From assembly GCA_002295925.1 (NCBI GenBank), contig DBGO01000017.1, positions 62,001 to 126,000 of the forward strand: 64,000 nucleotides of DNA. Reading direction: 5' to 3'. Position numbers and translations under genes: made by a program. This document shows positions 44,737 to 52,809 of the stretch, piece by piece. A model generated the notes under the pieces. It was not told the DNA's origin, ran no database searches, and saw only the letters and a list, made by a program, of their open reading frames with translations. Each line of letters opens with the position of its first letter. The first letter of the stretch is position 1. Source of the stretch: Flavobacteriales bacterium UBA852. Lineage in GTDB: Bacteria > Bacteroidota > Bacteroidia > Flavobacteriales_E > Vicingaceae.

Positions 44737-44778
44737 TAAACTGTCACTTTCCAATTGTGAAAATCACAACACAGTTTA
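44737..44778. other. Nested inverted repeat after the LytTR gene
   Basis: TAAACTGT (44737-44744) pairs with ACAGTTTA (44771-44778). Inside it TTGTG (44755-44759) pairs with CACAA (44765-44769) around an AAAAT loop. There is no clear T run, so a standard terminator is doubtful. It could be an mRNA structure or a weak bidirectional end signal between the LytTR gene and the convergent small membrane gene. Confidence 0.4.
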
Positions 44779-44815
44779 TTGAAATGCTTTTATACATTAA
44801 CCATTATATTGTTAT

Positions 44816-45016
44816 TTAATTTTTCCTTATTTTATAAAACACAGGAAATAATATGGGAAAAACACCTACCACCAATGCTTTAAGAATTTCCATTCTCAAA
44901 TGAATTGCTTCTCCGGTAAATTCTTTCATTAATAAAAACACTCCTAATAAAGCTAAAACTCCTACAATATATAAAGTAAAAACAATCAGCCAATAATATT
45001 TTTTAACAAAATTCAT
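44816..45016 (-). CDS. Small two-helix membrane protein
   Basis: A 66-residue protein with two hydrophobic segments (YYWLIVFTLYIVGVLALLGVF and LKALVVGVFPILFPVFY) joined by a short polar loop containing EFTGEAIHLR. The ends are basic (MNFVKKYY and YKIRKN). I do not recognise it. It lies alone, convergent with the LytTR gene and divergent from feoA, in an otherwise non-coding stretch of about 570 bases. The regular helix plan and the positive-inside ends make it a plausible gene, but it is short. Confidence 0.5.
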   Translation of the reverse strand: MNFVKKYYWLIVFTLYIVGVLALLGVFLLMKEFTGEAIHLRMEILKALVVGVFPILFPVFYKIRKN

Positions 45017-45238
45017 AACTCACCATTAAAAATATAATTTAAATTCGAATTAATTAATGTAAACATTTTACAAAAGTGATTATATTTAAACAGTATAAAA
45101 ATAAAAAAATTAAGACTGAAAAAAAATATAACGAATAATCAAAATTTATTATCCAATTAAATTCTCTTACTTTCTAATCCTTATATTCATTTTTTAACCA
45201 ACTGACATTTATCATATTTCCATTCAATGATTTTTTAG

Positions 45239-45272
45239 TAAGTTTGCCCACTATTTAGAATAATTCTAAATA
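45239..45272 (+). promoter_or_regulatory. feoAB promoter with Fur-family palindromic operator
   Basis: TAAGTTTG (45239-45246) matches the TAnnTTTG element. An upstream TTTC lies at 45217-45220, giving an 18-base gap. A perfect 21-bp palindrome (45252-45272) overlaps the predicted transcription start: half-sites TATTTAGAAT and ATTCTAAATA are separated by one A. The core TTAGAAT-A-ATTCTAA fits the 7-1-7 pattern of Fur/PerR-family operators (AAT-n-ATT centre). It ends 4 bases before the feoA ATG. Iron-dependent repression of feoAB is the natural reading. Confidence 0.7.
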
Positions 45273-45276
45273 AATA

Positions 45277-45504
45277 ATGCAAACACTAAACGAAATACCA
45301 TTCAGTAAAGCGGTAAAAATTGCTTCTATCGACGATAAGGAATTAGCCGGCATTTTATTTCCTATGGGATGTTTAGTGGGCGAAACTATCGAAAAAATTC
45401 AATCGGCACCCATGGGCGACCCTATTATGTGTCGCGTTGGCGACCATTTTATCAGCATCAGGAAAAGCGATGCCCAACATATTTTGGTAACAGATAAAAA
45501 TTGA
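45277..45504 (+). CDS. feoA: Ferrous iron transport protein A
   Basis: A 75-residue SH3-like protein of the FeoA family that assists FeoB. The family layout is visible: ASIDDKELAGILFPMGCLVG, ETIEKIQSAPMGDPIMCRVG and FISIRKSDAQHILV. The stop overlaps the feoB start (TTGA, 4 bases). It is directly downstream of the palindromic operator. Confidence 0.9.
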   Translation: MQTLNEIPFSKAVKIASIDDKELAGILFPMGCLVGETIEKIQSAPMGDPIMCRVGDHFISIRKSDAQHILVTDKN

Positions 45505-47450
45505 AAAAAGAAAAAACATATCAAGAACGAACGGTTTACTTGGTGGGCAATCCCAACACAGGCAAAACTTCATTATTTAATCAACTCACCGGATTGAATC
45601 AGCGCGTGGGTAATTTCCCGGGAATTACGGTTGAAAAGAAAACCGGAAGTTTTATCTCGCCTACGGGAAAAAAAATAAACATTATTGATTTGCCCGGAGT
45701 TTACAGTTTAGACAGTCAGTCGGCTGATGAAAAATTGGCTGCCGATTACATAAAAAAAAGCAAAGACGAAATTATCCTTATTGTTACCGATGCTACAAAT
45801 CTAAAACGAAATTTGGTGCTTGCCACGCAAATTATGGATTTAAAAAAAACCATAGTGATAGCTGTAAATATGATGGATTTGCTGCAGAAAGCCAATATGG
45901 ATATTGACTTTGGCAAACTGTCAAAATTATTGGGCGTACCTATAATTCCGGTAAACGCTCGTATTGGCAAAGGCATTGATGAGTTAAAATATGCATTAGC
46001 CAATCATGATATTTCGGCATCAAAATCTTTTTTGGGCGAACATTCCAAACATCCGTTGATGGATGAAAACCTGTTGCGCTACAACAAGATAGACTCTATC
46101 ATCAAACAAACTGTTCATAAAAAAGGAGAAAATAAATTAGCCCTGCAAACCTTGCGATTTGATAAATGGATTACCCATAAATATTTTGGCTTTTTGATTT
46201 TCCTGTCTATTATGTTTATGATTTTTCAAGCCATATTTTCGTGGAGTGCCTACCCTATGGAATGGATTGAAACTGTTTTTTTACAACTTTCTGAAACTAT
46301 CCAAACAAAACTGCCCCAAGGCACTTTTACCGATTTACTTTCAAATGGTATTATCCCCGGAATTAGTGGTGTAGCGGTATTCATTCCGCAAATTGCATTG
46401 TTATTCTTTTTTATTACTATATTGGAAGACAGTGGATATTTGGCTCGTGTTTCTTACATAATGGACAGACTACTTCGCCCGTTTGGGCTAAACGGGAAAT
46501 CAATCATTCCGATGCTCAGCAGTACAGCCTGTGCTGTTCCTTCTATTATGGGTACGCGCATTATCTCCAATAAGAAAGAACGCCTGATTACCATTTTGGT
46601 GTTACCGCTAATTTCCTGCTCTGCACGTATTCCGGTTTATACTTTATTAATTGCTTTTGCCATTCCGGCAGATATGTCACTTGGTCCTTTTAATATGCAA
46701 GGCGTTGTATTAATGTCTTTATATCTCATAAGCTTTATTTCGGCACTATTGGTTGCATACGTTTTAAAATTTCTTGTAAAAACCAACGAGAAAAGCCGTT
46801 TTGTAATTGAGATACCCATCTACCGCATTCCTCGAATAAAATCCGTATTGCTTACCATGTATCAAAAAGTAAGGATTTTTATGGTTGATGCCGGAAAAAT
46901 AATCCTTGCTATTTCTATTGTACTATGGGCGTTATCGTCTTACGGACCTGCGGATAAAATGCAAAAAATCGAAGAAAAATACCGGTCGGATGCGGTAAAA
47001 CAACAATTTTCGGAAAAAGAAATCGCTCAACTGATTCAAACCGAAAAATTAGAAAATTCTTATGCCGGAATATTGGGTAAAACCATTGAACCAATGATAA
47101 AACCTTTGGGTTATGATTGGAAAATAGGCATTGCACTTATTTCGTCATTTGCCGCACGTGAAGTTTTTGTAGGAACCATGTCAACTCTATACAGCATAGG
47201 AGATGAAAACGAAGTGAAATTGATAGAAAAACTGCGTGAAGCTAAAAATCCGGTAACGGGCAAACCGGTTTACACCTTTGCCGTTGCCATTTCACTTTTA
47301 TTGTTTTATGTATTTGCCTTGCAATGTATGGCTACGTTGGCAATCGTAAAAAAAGAAACCGGTTCATGGAAATGGCCCATTGTTCAAGTACTCTATATGG
47401 GAGCTTTGGCTTACGGTTCGGCTTATTTGGCTTATCATTTGCTAAGTTAA
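45501..47450 (+). CDS. feoB: Ferrous iron transporter B
   Basis: A 649-residue inner-membrane Fe2+ transporter. It starts at a TTG coupled to the feoA stop. The cytosolic GTPase has G1 VGNPNTGKTSLFN, G3 DLPGVYSL and G4 NMMD. About ten membrane segments follow, with the two Gate regions: MLSSTACAVPSIMGTR followed by LPLISCSARIPVYTLLI, and later ISSFAAREVFVGTMSTL. The C-terminal Cys-rich extension of gammaproteobacterial FeoB is absent, which is normal for Bacteroidota. The length is within the short FeoB class. Confidence 0.95.
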   Translation: MKKEKTYQERTVYLVGNPNTGKTSLFNQLTGLNQRVGNFPGITVEKKTGSFISPTGKKINIIDLPGVYSLDSQSADEKLAADYIKKSKDEIILIVTDATNLKRNLVLATQIMDLKKTIVIAVNMMDLLQKANMDIDFGKLSKLLGVPIIPVNARIGKGIDELKYALANHDISASKSFLGEHSKHPLMDENLLRYNKIDSIIKQTVHKKGENKLALQTLRFDKWITHKYFGFLIFLSIMFMIFQAIFSWSAYPMEWIETVFLQLSETIQTKLPQGTFTDLLSNGIIPGISGVAVFIPQIALLFFFITILEDSGYLARVSYIMDRLLRPFGLNGKSIIPMLSSTACAVPSIMGTRIISNKKERLITILVLPLISCSARIPVYTLLIAFAIPADMSLGPFNMQGVVLMSLYLISFISALLVAYVLKFLVKTNEKSRFVIEIPIYRIPRIKSVLLTMYQKVRIFMVDAGKIILAISIVLWALSSYGPADKMQKIEEKYRSDAVKQQFSEKEIAQLIQTEKLENSYAGILGKTIEPMIKPLGYDWKIGIALISSFAAREVFVGTMSTLYSIGDENEVKLIEKLREAKNPVTGKPVYTFAVAISLLLFYVFALQCMATLAIVKKETGSWKWPIVQVLYMGALAYGSAYLAYHLLS

Positions 47451-47464
47451 CAACTTAGTGTTTT
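47442..47464 (+). terminator. Possible terminator at the end of feoB
   Basis: The stem CTAAGTT (47442-47448) pairs with AACTTAG (47452-47458) around AAC, and TGTTTT follows. It overlaps the feoB stop codon. The stem is AT-rich, so strength is doubtful. Confidence 0.45.
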
Positions 47465-47502
47465 CAGTTTTTAACAATGAAAATTTCAACCAAAATTCTA
47501 CC

Positions 47503-47510
47503 TACCTTTG
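47503..47510 (+). promoter_or_regulatory. Promoter -7 element of the SprT-like gene
   Basis: TACCTTTG matches TAnnTTTG and ends 7 bases before the ATG at 47518, which implies a transcript with almost no leader. The upstream TTTG is not exact (TTTT near 47468). Confidence 0.45.
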
Positions 47511-47517
47511 TTGTAGA

Positions 47518-48117
47518 ATGCATGCTCAAGTTTGGACATATTTCCCAAAAGAATCACTACCTTATGTAAAACGATGGTTTCATAAATATTCGTTCGATTT
47601 TGTTATTACACCACACCGCACATCCAAATACGGCGATTTTCGTCCAATAGGGAAAAACGGGATACCTCAAATCAGTATAAATGAAAGTCTAAATCCATAT
47701 CAGTTTTTAATTACATTTACGCACGAATTGACGCATCTAATCATTTGGCTTCGTCATAAAAACTCAGTAAAACCTCACGGACCGGAATGGAAAAATCTGT
47801 TTTCCGAAGGGTTGATTTATTTATTAAAAAAAAATATTTTTCCGGAAGATATTAAAGAGGATGTCTATCAATATGCATTAAATCCAACAGCAAGTTCGGC
47901 TTCCAGCCATGTGTTATTTTCTGCATTAAGAAAATACAATACCGATGAAAACAAACTGCTTTTAAAAGAAATTCCGATTAACAAAAAATTCAAGGTAAAC
48001 AATAAGGTTTTTATCGTAAAAAGAAAATTACGAACACGGTATTTGTGTAAAGAGGTTTTTTCCGGTAAAGAGTATTATATCAGCGGTTTGGCAGAAGTTG
48101 AAATTGTTGATAAATAA
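47518..48117 (+). CDS. SprT-like zinc metalloprotease domain protein
   Basis: A 199-residue protein with a zinc-protease motif HELTH (69-73) in FTHELTHLIIWLR. HGPEWKNLFSEGLI follows, where another zinc ligand is expected, as in the SprT/WSS1-like family. The start is the ATG at 47518; the in-frame extension upstream to 47458 overlaps the promoter and lacks family features. The C-terminal 60 residues (after about 140) have short beta strands and two basic patches (FIVKRKLRTRYLCK). SprT-like proteases can act on DNA-bound proteins; this role is not shown here. It stands alone between feoB and an aminotransferase gene. Confidence 0.75.
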   Translation: MHAQVWTYFPKESLPYVKRWFHKYSFDFVITPHRTSKYGDFRPIGKNGIPQISINESLNPYQFLITFTHELTHLIIWLRHKNSVKPHGPEWKNLFSEGLIYLLKKNIFPEDIKEDVYQYALNPTASSASSHVLFSALRKYNTDENKLLLKEIPINKKFKVNNKVFIVKRKLRTRYLCKEVFSGKEYYISGLAEVEIVDK

Positions 48118-48207
48118 GCGCTTTTGCTTATGGCAAAGCAAATTTCAATGCGTAAATTCGCTGTAAAATTTACAGCAATGACATCAATTTCAATTCAAGA
48201 TTCTATT

Positions 48208-49470
48208 ATGTTATTACCAGTATCAAAAATGGCCGAAACACTTCAAGGTTCGGAAATAATTAAGTTAGCCGGAGAAATTAAAGCTAAAATTGCACAAGGA
48301 GAAAAAATATACAACCTTACCATAGGTGATTTTAACCCTGAAATTTTTCCTATTCCGCAAGCTTTAACCGATGAAATAATAGAGGCATATAAAAGCGGTC
48401 AAACCAATTACCCTGCTTCAAATGGTGTGCAAGAATTACGCGAATCGGTTTCGCGTTTTTTACATACCCGTCAAGGTTTGGAATACGATGCCAATCAAAT
48501 TCTGATTAGCGGCGGTGCACGACCATTGATTTATGCCATTTATCAAACCATTATTGACCCGGGAGACACCGTTGTATTTCCTGTTCCCTCGTGGAATAAC
48601 AATCATTACACGCATTTAAGCCGAGGAAAAGCTGTTTATATAGAAACAAAATCGAAAAACAACTTTATGCCAACGGCAGAAGACCTTAAACCTTACATAA
48701 GCGAAGCTAACCTGATAGCGCTTAATTCACCACTCAATCCTACCGGAACCACATTTGGCTATAAAGAACTCGAAGCCATTTGCGAAATGATTTTGGAAGA
48801 AAACCGTAAGCGCGGCGAATACAAAAAACCTGTTTACTTAATGTACGACCAAATCTATTGGGCACTCACTTACGGCGACACCGAACATTTCGACCCTGTT
48901 TCATTGATTCCGGAAATGAAAAATTACACCATTTATGTAGATGGTTTGTCAAAAGCATTTGCCGCTACCGGCGTGCGTGTGGGTTGGGCTTTTGGTCCGC
49001 AAAAAATTATCGATAAAATGAAAGCCATTTTGGGACACATCGGCGCTTGGGCACCCAAAGCAGAACAAGTTGCCGTAGCTAATTTTTTACATAACGATGA
49101 TGCCATTGACCAATACTTAGAACATTTCAAATCGGAAATAAATACTCGATTACAAGCTTTTTACGAAGGATTTAAAAAACTGAATGCTCTTGGTTATAAT
49201 ATTGATGCCATTCCGCCACAAGCGGCAATTTACCTGACAGTAAAAATCAACCTGACGGGAAAAACCACACAAAATGGTGAAAAATTGCACAATATGGCAG
49301 ACGTTACCGCCTTTTTACTGAACGAAGCTAAATTGGCTTTGGTACCTTTTTATGCTTTTGGAGCAGGCAAAAACTCGCCTTGGTTCCGACTTTCGGTAGG
49401 AACAGTAAAAACAGAGGATATTCCTCAAATTTTTGACCAACTGCAACAAGCAATAGAAAAATTAAAATAG
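48208..49470 (+). CDS. Class I/II PLP-dependent aminotransferase
   Basis: A 420-residue enzyme from the ATG at 48208. Earlier in-frame starts (ATG at 48130, 48148 or 48178) would add residues that look unrelated to the family, whose usual opening is MLLPVSKMAETLQGSEIIKL. Fold I motifs are YNLTIGDFNPEIFPIPQ, NYPASNGVQELRESVS, LNSPLNPTGTTF, MYDQIYWAL and the PLP-Lys in YVDGLSKAFAATGVRVGW with the phosphate-binding Arg. The family covers aspartate and other amino-acid aminotransferases, and the substrate cannot be chosen by eye. It precedes the mannose-1-phosphate gene by 4 bases. Confidence 0.88.
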   Translation: MLLPVSKMAETLQGSEIIKLAGEIKAKIAQGEKIYNLTIGDFNPEIFPIPQALTDEIIEAYKSGQTNYPASNGVQELRESVSRFLHTRQGLEYDANQILISGGARPLIYAIYQTIIDPGDTVVFPVPSWNNNHYTHLSRGKAVYIETKSKNNFMPTAEDLKPYISEANLIALNSPLNPTGTTFGYKELEAICEMILEENRKRGEYKKPVYLMYDQIYWALTYGDTEHFDPVSLIPEMKNYTIYVDGLSKAFAATGVRVGWAFGPQKIIDKMKAILGHIGAWAPKAEQVAVANFLHNDDAIDQYLEHFKSEINTRLQAFYEGFKKLNALGYNIDAIPPQAAIYLTVKINLTGKTTQNGEKLHNMADVTAFLLNEAKLALVPFYAFGAGKNSPWFRLSVGTVKTEDIPQIFDQLQQAIEKLK

Positions 49471-49474
49471 AACA

Positions 49475-50548
49475 ATGAACAACCATAATAATTTTGCCGT
49501 AATAATGGCCGGAGGTATCGGCAGCCGTTTTTGGCCGCTAAGCTCTGAAGAGAAACCAAAACAATTTTTAGATATTTTAGGCATCGGAAAATCGCTTTTG
49601 CAAATGACCTATGAGCGATTGGCAAAAATTTGTCCCGAAAAAAATATTCTTATTGTTACCAACAAACAATACAAAACATTGGTGAAAGAACATTTACCAA
49701 TGTTGCCCGAAGAAAATATTCTGCTTGAACCCTTGCGTCGTAACACAGCACCTTGTATAGCTTATGCCAACCATAAAATACGGGCTCGCCATAAAAAACA
49801 CGCCAACATCATTGTTGCCCCTTCCGACCATTTGATTCTAAAAGAGCAAGAATTTATAAATGTTGTCAATAAAGGATTTTCCTTTACCGAAACCTACAAC
49901 AGTTTGGTTACCATTGGCATTACTCCCTCGCGCCCCGAAACCGGTTACGGTTACATTCAGTTTGAAGAGGAATCGCCCTATGGTGAAATTAAAAAAGTAA
50001 AAACGTTTACCGAAAAACCAAATCGTGAATTAGCCGAAAATTTTATCGAAAGTGGTGATTTTTCTTGGAATTCTGGAATTTTTATTTGGAGTTTAAAAGC
50101 TATTGAGGATGCTTACAAACTTTATTTGCCCGAAATGGACGAGCTATTTGCCGAAGGCGAACCGGTTTATAACACCATTGAAGAACAAAAGTTTATTGAT
50201 GAAATTTATCCGAAAGTAAAAAATATATCCATCGACTACGGCATTATGGAAAAGGCATCGGATGTATATGTTATAAATGCTGATATCGGTTGGTCTGATT
50301 TGGGTACTTGGGGCTCACTTTACACTCATATTTCACACGATAACAATGAAAATGCGGTGGTTTCCAACAATAAAACCGCACTGTTTGATTCGAACAATAA
50401 TATGGTATATATTGACAACGATATCGAAACCGTTATTCAAGGATTGGATAATTATATTGTGGTGAGCACCAAAAATGCTTTACTCATTTGTAAAAAAGAC
50501 GAAGAACAACGAATAAAAGAATTTGTAAAAGAGTTGAAATCAAAGTAA
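49475..50548 (+). CDS. Mannose-1-phosphate guanylyltransferase
   Basis: A 357-residue nucleotidyltransferase that makes GDP-mannose. The pyrophosphorylase signature is MAGGIGSRFWPLSSEEKPKQ, with FLDILGIGKSLLQMTYERL after it. Also present are VAPSDHLILKEQEF, SRPETGYGYIQFEE, FTEKPNRELAENFI and FSWNSGIFIWSL. There is no C-terminal isomerase domain, so it is the short ManC type. GDP-mannose would feed mannose or fucose glycans, and the nearby GT2 gene on the other strand may use such precursors. It follows the aminotransferase gene by 4 bases. Confidence 0.9.
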   Translation: MNNHNNFAVIMAGGIGSRFWPLSSEEKPKQFLDILGIGKSLLQMTYERLAKICPEKNILIVTNKQYKTLVKEHLPMLPEENILLEPLRRNTAPCIAYANHKIRARHKKHANIIVAPSDHLILKEQEFINVVNKGFSFTETYNSLVTIGITPSRPETGYGYIQFEEESPYGEIKKVKTFTEKPNRELAENFIESGDFSWNSGIFIWSLKAIEDAYKLYLPEMDELFAEGEPVYNTIEEQKFIDEIYPKVKNISIDYGIMEKASDVYVINADIGWSDLGTWGSLYTHISHDNNENAVVSNNKTALFDSNNNMVYIDNDIETVIQGLDNYIVVSTKNALLICKKDEEQRIKEFVKELKSK

Positions 50549-52132
50549 TTAACTGTTTTCCGTTTGAGCAATTTGCTCAATGGTATTACTGCCTATCAAA
50601 CATCTGTTTTCGGGTAGTAAGGTTTTTATCACCACTTTATTGCCTTTAAGTTCGGCAATGGTTTCTATTATGTTTTTAAAGGTCAGGTGTTCGGTTGAAA
50701 AAATCACTTCGTTGTATCGGTAAATCTGAATCAAATCCATCAACTGATAAAACTTTCCGATATACGGATATTTTAATTTTTTATGCTTTATTGAATTTTC
50801 GGAAAACAACAGGTCTTGCTTTATAATATTTTTACGCACTTTAATTTTATTCAACAATTCTTCGGGTAAATCATTATGCGTGATAAGAATAGATTTTTTT
50901 TGGTCAAAAATTGACATAGGGTTAAAATTGGCTATATGCAAAAAAATTCTGGAAAGAAGTAAGGAAATCGGCATATAAAGAGCCGTAAATGCTGTTGCCA
51001 AACGCGAAAAACGGTAATGTTCGGGTAAAAATGCATACGTTATTAAATAAATTACCGCAGCCAAAATGCCGGCTTGCATTATGCCTCCAATTTGTTGTTT
51101 TGGTTTATATTTATTAAGCAAAACATTTACCAATAACATCGAAGAAACAGCAATTAACAAATTAAGCCACACAGCAGTTTCAGGAAAATTTATATGCTTG
51201 TAATGTTCTGTCAACCGGACAATATTGTAACTTCCCAAAAGTAAAAATAACACATCCGAAATGGGGGTAAAAACATTTTGCACAAAGCGCATCAAAAGGG
51301 CAATAAAAGCCCGAAAATAAATTCCGAATTTTATAAAAAAAGAAAACGAACGCGCCATTTTTTGCGAAAAATGCTTATTGGCAAAAATTATCATGGCATT
51401 GTAAAAAACAAAAACGTAATTCACACTGCTCTTTTTTGTACTTTCTCCTTTATAGTGAATAATTTTTGTTTCCGGAAAATAATAATTTTTATACCCGCCT
51501 TTAATTATTCTGTAAGATAAGTCAATATCTTCGCCATACATAAAAAAAGTTTCGTCAAGCAAACCAACCTCATCCAACACCGATTTGCGTAATAACATAT
51601 AGGCACCGGACAAAATCTCAATTTCATTAATTTCATCTTCGGGCAAATAGCCCAAATGATATTTTGAGAATTTTTTTGAGTGCGGAAAAATTGTCGATAA
51701 ACCGAATATTTTGTAAAATGCCGCTGCCGGTGTTGGCAGTCCGCGTTTGGATTCGGGCAAAAATTTACCGTGTCCGTCAATCATTTTTACACCCAAACCG
51801 CCTGCTTCGGGCGTTTTATCCATAAAAGCAATACATTTTTCAAATGTGTCTTCCTCCACAATCGTATCCGGATTCAATAATAACACATATTTTCCTTTGC
51901 TCTGCAATATGGCTTGATTGTTGGCTTTTGAAAACCCTACATTCTCTTTGTTTTCTATACATTTTACATTCGGAAATTTCTCCTTAACCATTTGCATTGA
52001 ATTGTCCGAAGAATTATTATCGACAACAAAAACTTCGGCATCAATATTTTCAATGGCTTTGGTAACCGATTTTAAGCATTGCTCCAAAAAGTAACGGACA
52101 TTGTAATTGACTATGATTACCGATAATTGCAT
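50549..52132 (-). CDS. GT2 glycosyltransferase fused to membrane region and Rossmann-like C-terminus
   Basis: A 527-residue protein. The N-terminal GT2 domain (about 1-240) has VIIVNYNVRYFLEQCLKSV, VDNNSSDNSMQMV, NVGFSKANNQAI, LLLNPDTIVEED and LLDETFFMYGEDIDLSYRI. Three to five membrane segments follow (about 260-400). The last 110 residues resemble the Rossmann-like domain at the front of polyprenyl glycosylphosphotransferases. KYPYIGKFYQLMDLIQIYRY followed by NEVIFSTEHLTF corresponds to the domain's usual second half, and the closing PENRCLIGSNTI matches relatives in Bacteroidota. The glycine-rich loop is weak (ITHNDLPEE). Surface glycan synthesis is likely. It lies 9 bases after recR. Confidence 0.82.
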   Translation of the reverse strand: MQLSVIIVNYNVRYFLEQCLKSVTKAIENIDAEVFVVDNNSSDNSMQMVKEKFPNVKCIENKENVGFSKANNQAILQSKGKYVLLLNPDTIVEEDTFEKCIAFMDKTPEAGGLGVKMIDGHGKFLPESKRGLPTPAAAFYKIFGLSTIFPHSKKFSKYHLGYLPEDEINEIEILSGAYMLLRKSVLDEVGLLDETFFMYGEDIDLSYRIIKGGYKNYYFPETKIIHYKGESTKKSSVNYVFVFYNAMIIFANKHFSQKMARSFSFFIKFGIYFRAFIALLMRFVQNVFTPISDVLFLLLGSYNIVRLTEHYKHINFPETAVWLNLLIAVSSMLLVNVLLNKYKPKQQIGGIMQAGILAAVIYLITYAFLPEHYRFSRLATAFTALYMPISLLLSRIFLHIANFNPMSIFDQKKSILITHNDLPEELLNKIKVRKNIIKQDLLFSENSIKHKKLKYPYIGKFYQLMDLIQIYRYNEVIFSTEHLTFKNIIETIAELKGNKVVIKTLLPENRCLIGSNTIEQIAQTENS

Positions 52133-52141
52133 AAATGTACG

Positions 52142-52753
52142 TTAAAGTGTTTTTTCAAACGGAATGCGGTTTACAATAGATTTCCCTAAGGTTACCTCAT
52201 CGGTATAATTAATTTCATCGCCAATACCAACACCTCGGGCAATGGTTGAGATTTTTACAGGATAATTTTTTAATTTTTTATACAAATAAAAATTGGTGGT
52301 ATCTCCTTCCAGTGTGGTACTTAGCGCCATTATCACTTCTTCTGTGTTACTGTTTTCTATTCGTTCTATCAATTCATTTATGCGTAAATCATTTGGGCCA
52401 ATTCCGTCTATGGGAGAAATAACCCCTCCAAGAACGTGATAATATCCGTTGAATTGTGTGGTATTTTCAATAGCTATAACATCAAGTAAATCTTCCACTA
52501 CACATATTTTTGCCTCATCACGGTTTGGATTAGCACATATTTCACATATATCGGTATCGGATAGATTATAGCATTTTGAACAATAATGCAAGTCTAACAA
52601 TTGCTCAATACTTGATGCAAAGGATACTATATCTTCTTTATCTTTTCGCAGCAAATGCAATACTAAACGCAGGGCAGTTTTTTCGCCGATTCCGGGCAAG
52701 GAGGAAAAAGATGCCACAGCTTTGTTCACTATTTTTGATGATAATTGTTGCAT
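52142..52753 (-). CDS. recR: Recombination mediator protein RecR
   Basis: A 203-residue protein that works with RecF and RecO at gaps. The start is the ATG at 52753, giving MQQLSSKIVNKAVASFSSLP; the upstream ATG at 52780 adds nine residues with no family match. Visible parts are the helix-hairpin-helix in LPGIGEKTALRLVLHLL, the zinc site CSKCYNLSDTDICEIC, and the Toprim region from ICVVEDLLDVIAIENT to GDTTNFYLYKKL. The C-terminal GVGIGDEINYTDEVTL is the RecR signature. The GT2 gene follows after 9 bases. Confidence 0.95.
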   Translation of the reverse strand: MQQLSSKIVNKAVASFSSLPGIGEKTALRLVLHLLRKDKEDIVSFASSIEQLLDLHYCSKCYNLSDTDICEICANPNRDEAKICVVEDLLDVIAIENTTQFNGYYHVLGGVISPIDGIGPNDLRINELIERIENSNTEEVIMALSTTLEGDTTNFYLYKKLKNYPVKISTIARGVGIGDEINYTDEVTLGKSIVNRIPFEKTL

Positions 52754-52809
52754 ATTGTATAATATTACACAAAAATACATCTAAATTTAAACCTGTCAAA
52801 AATTAAAGT

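Noticed and set aside
48114..48131. Hairpin ATAAGC / GCTTAT after the SprT-like gene
   Set aside because: Only six AT-rich pairs and no T run, so it is not a credible terminator.
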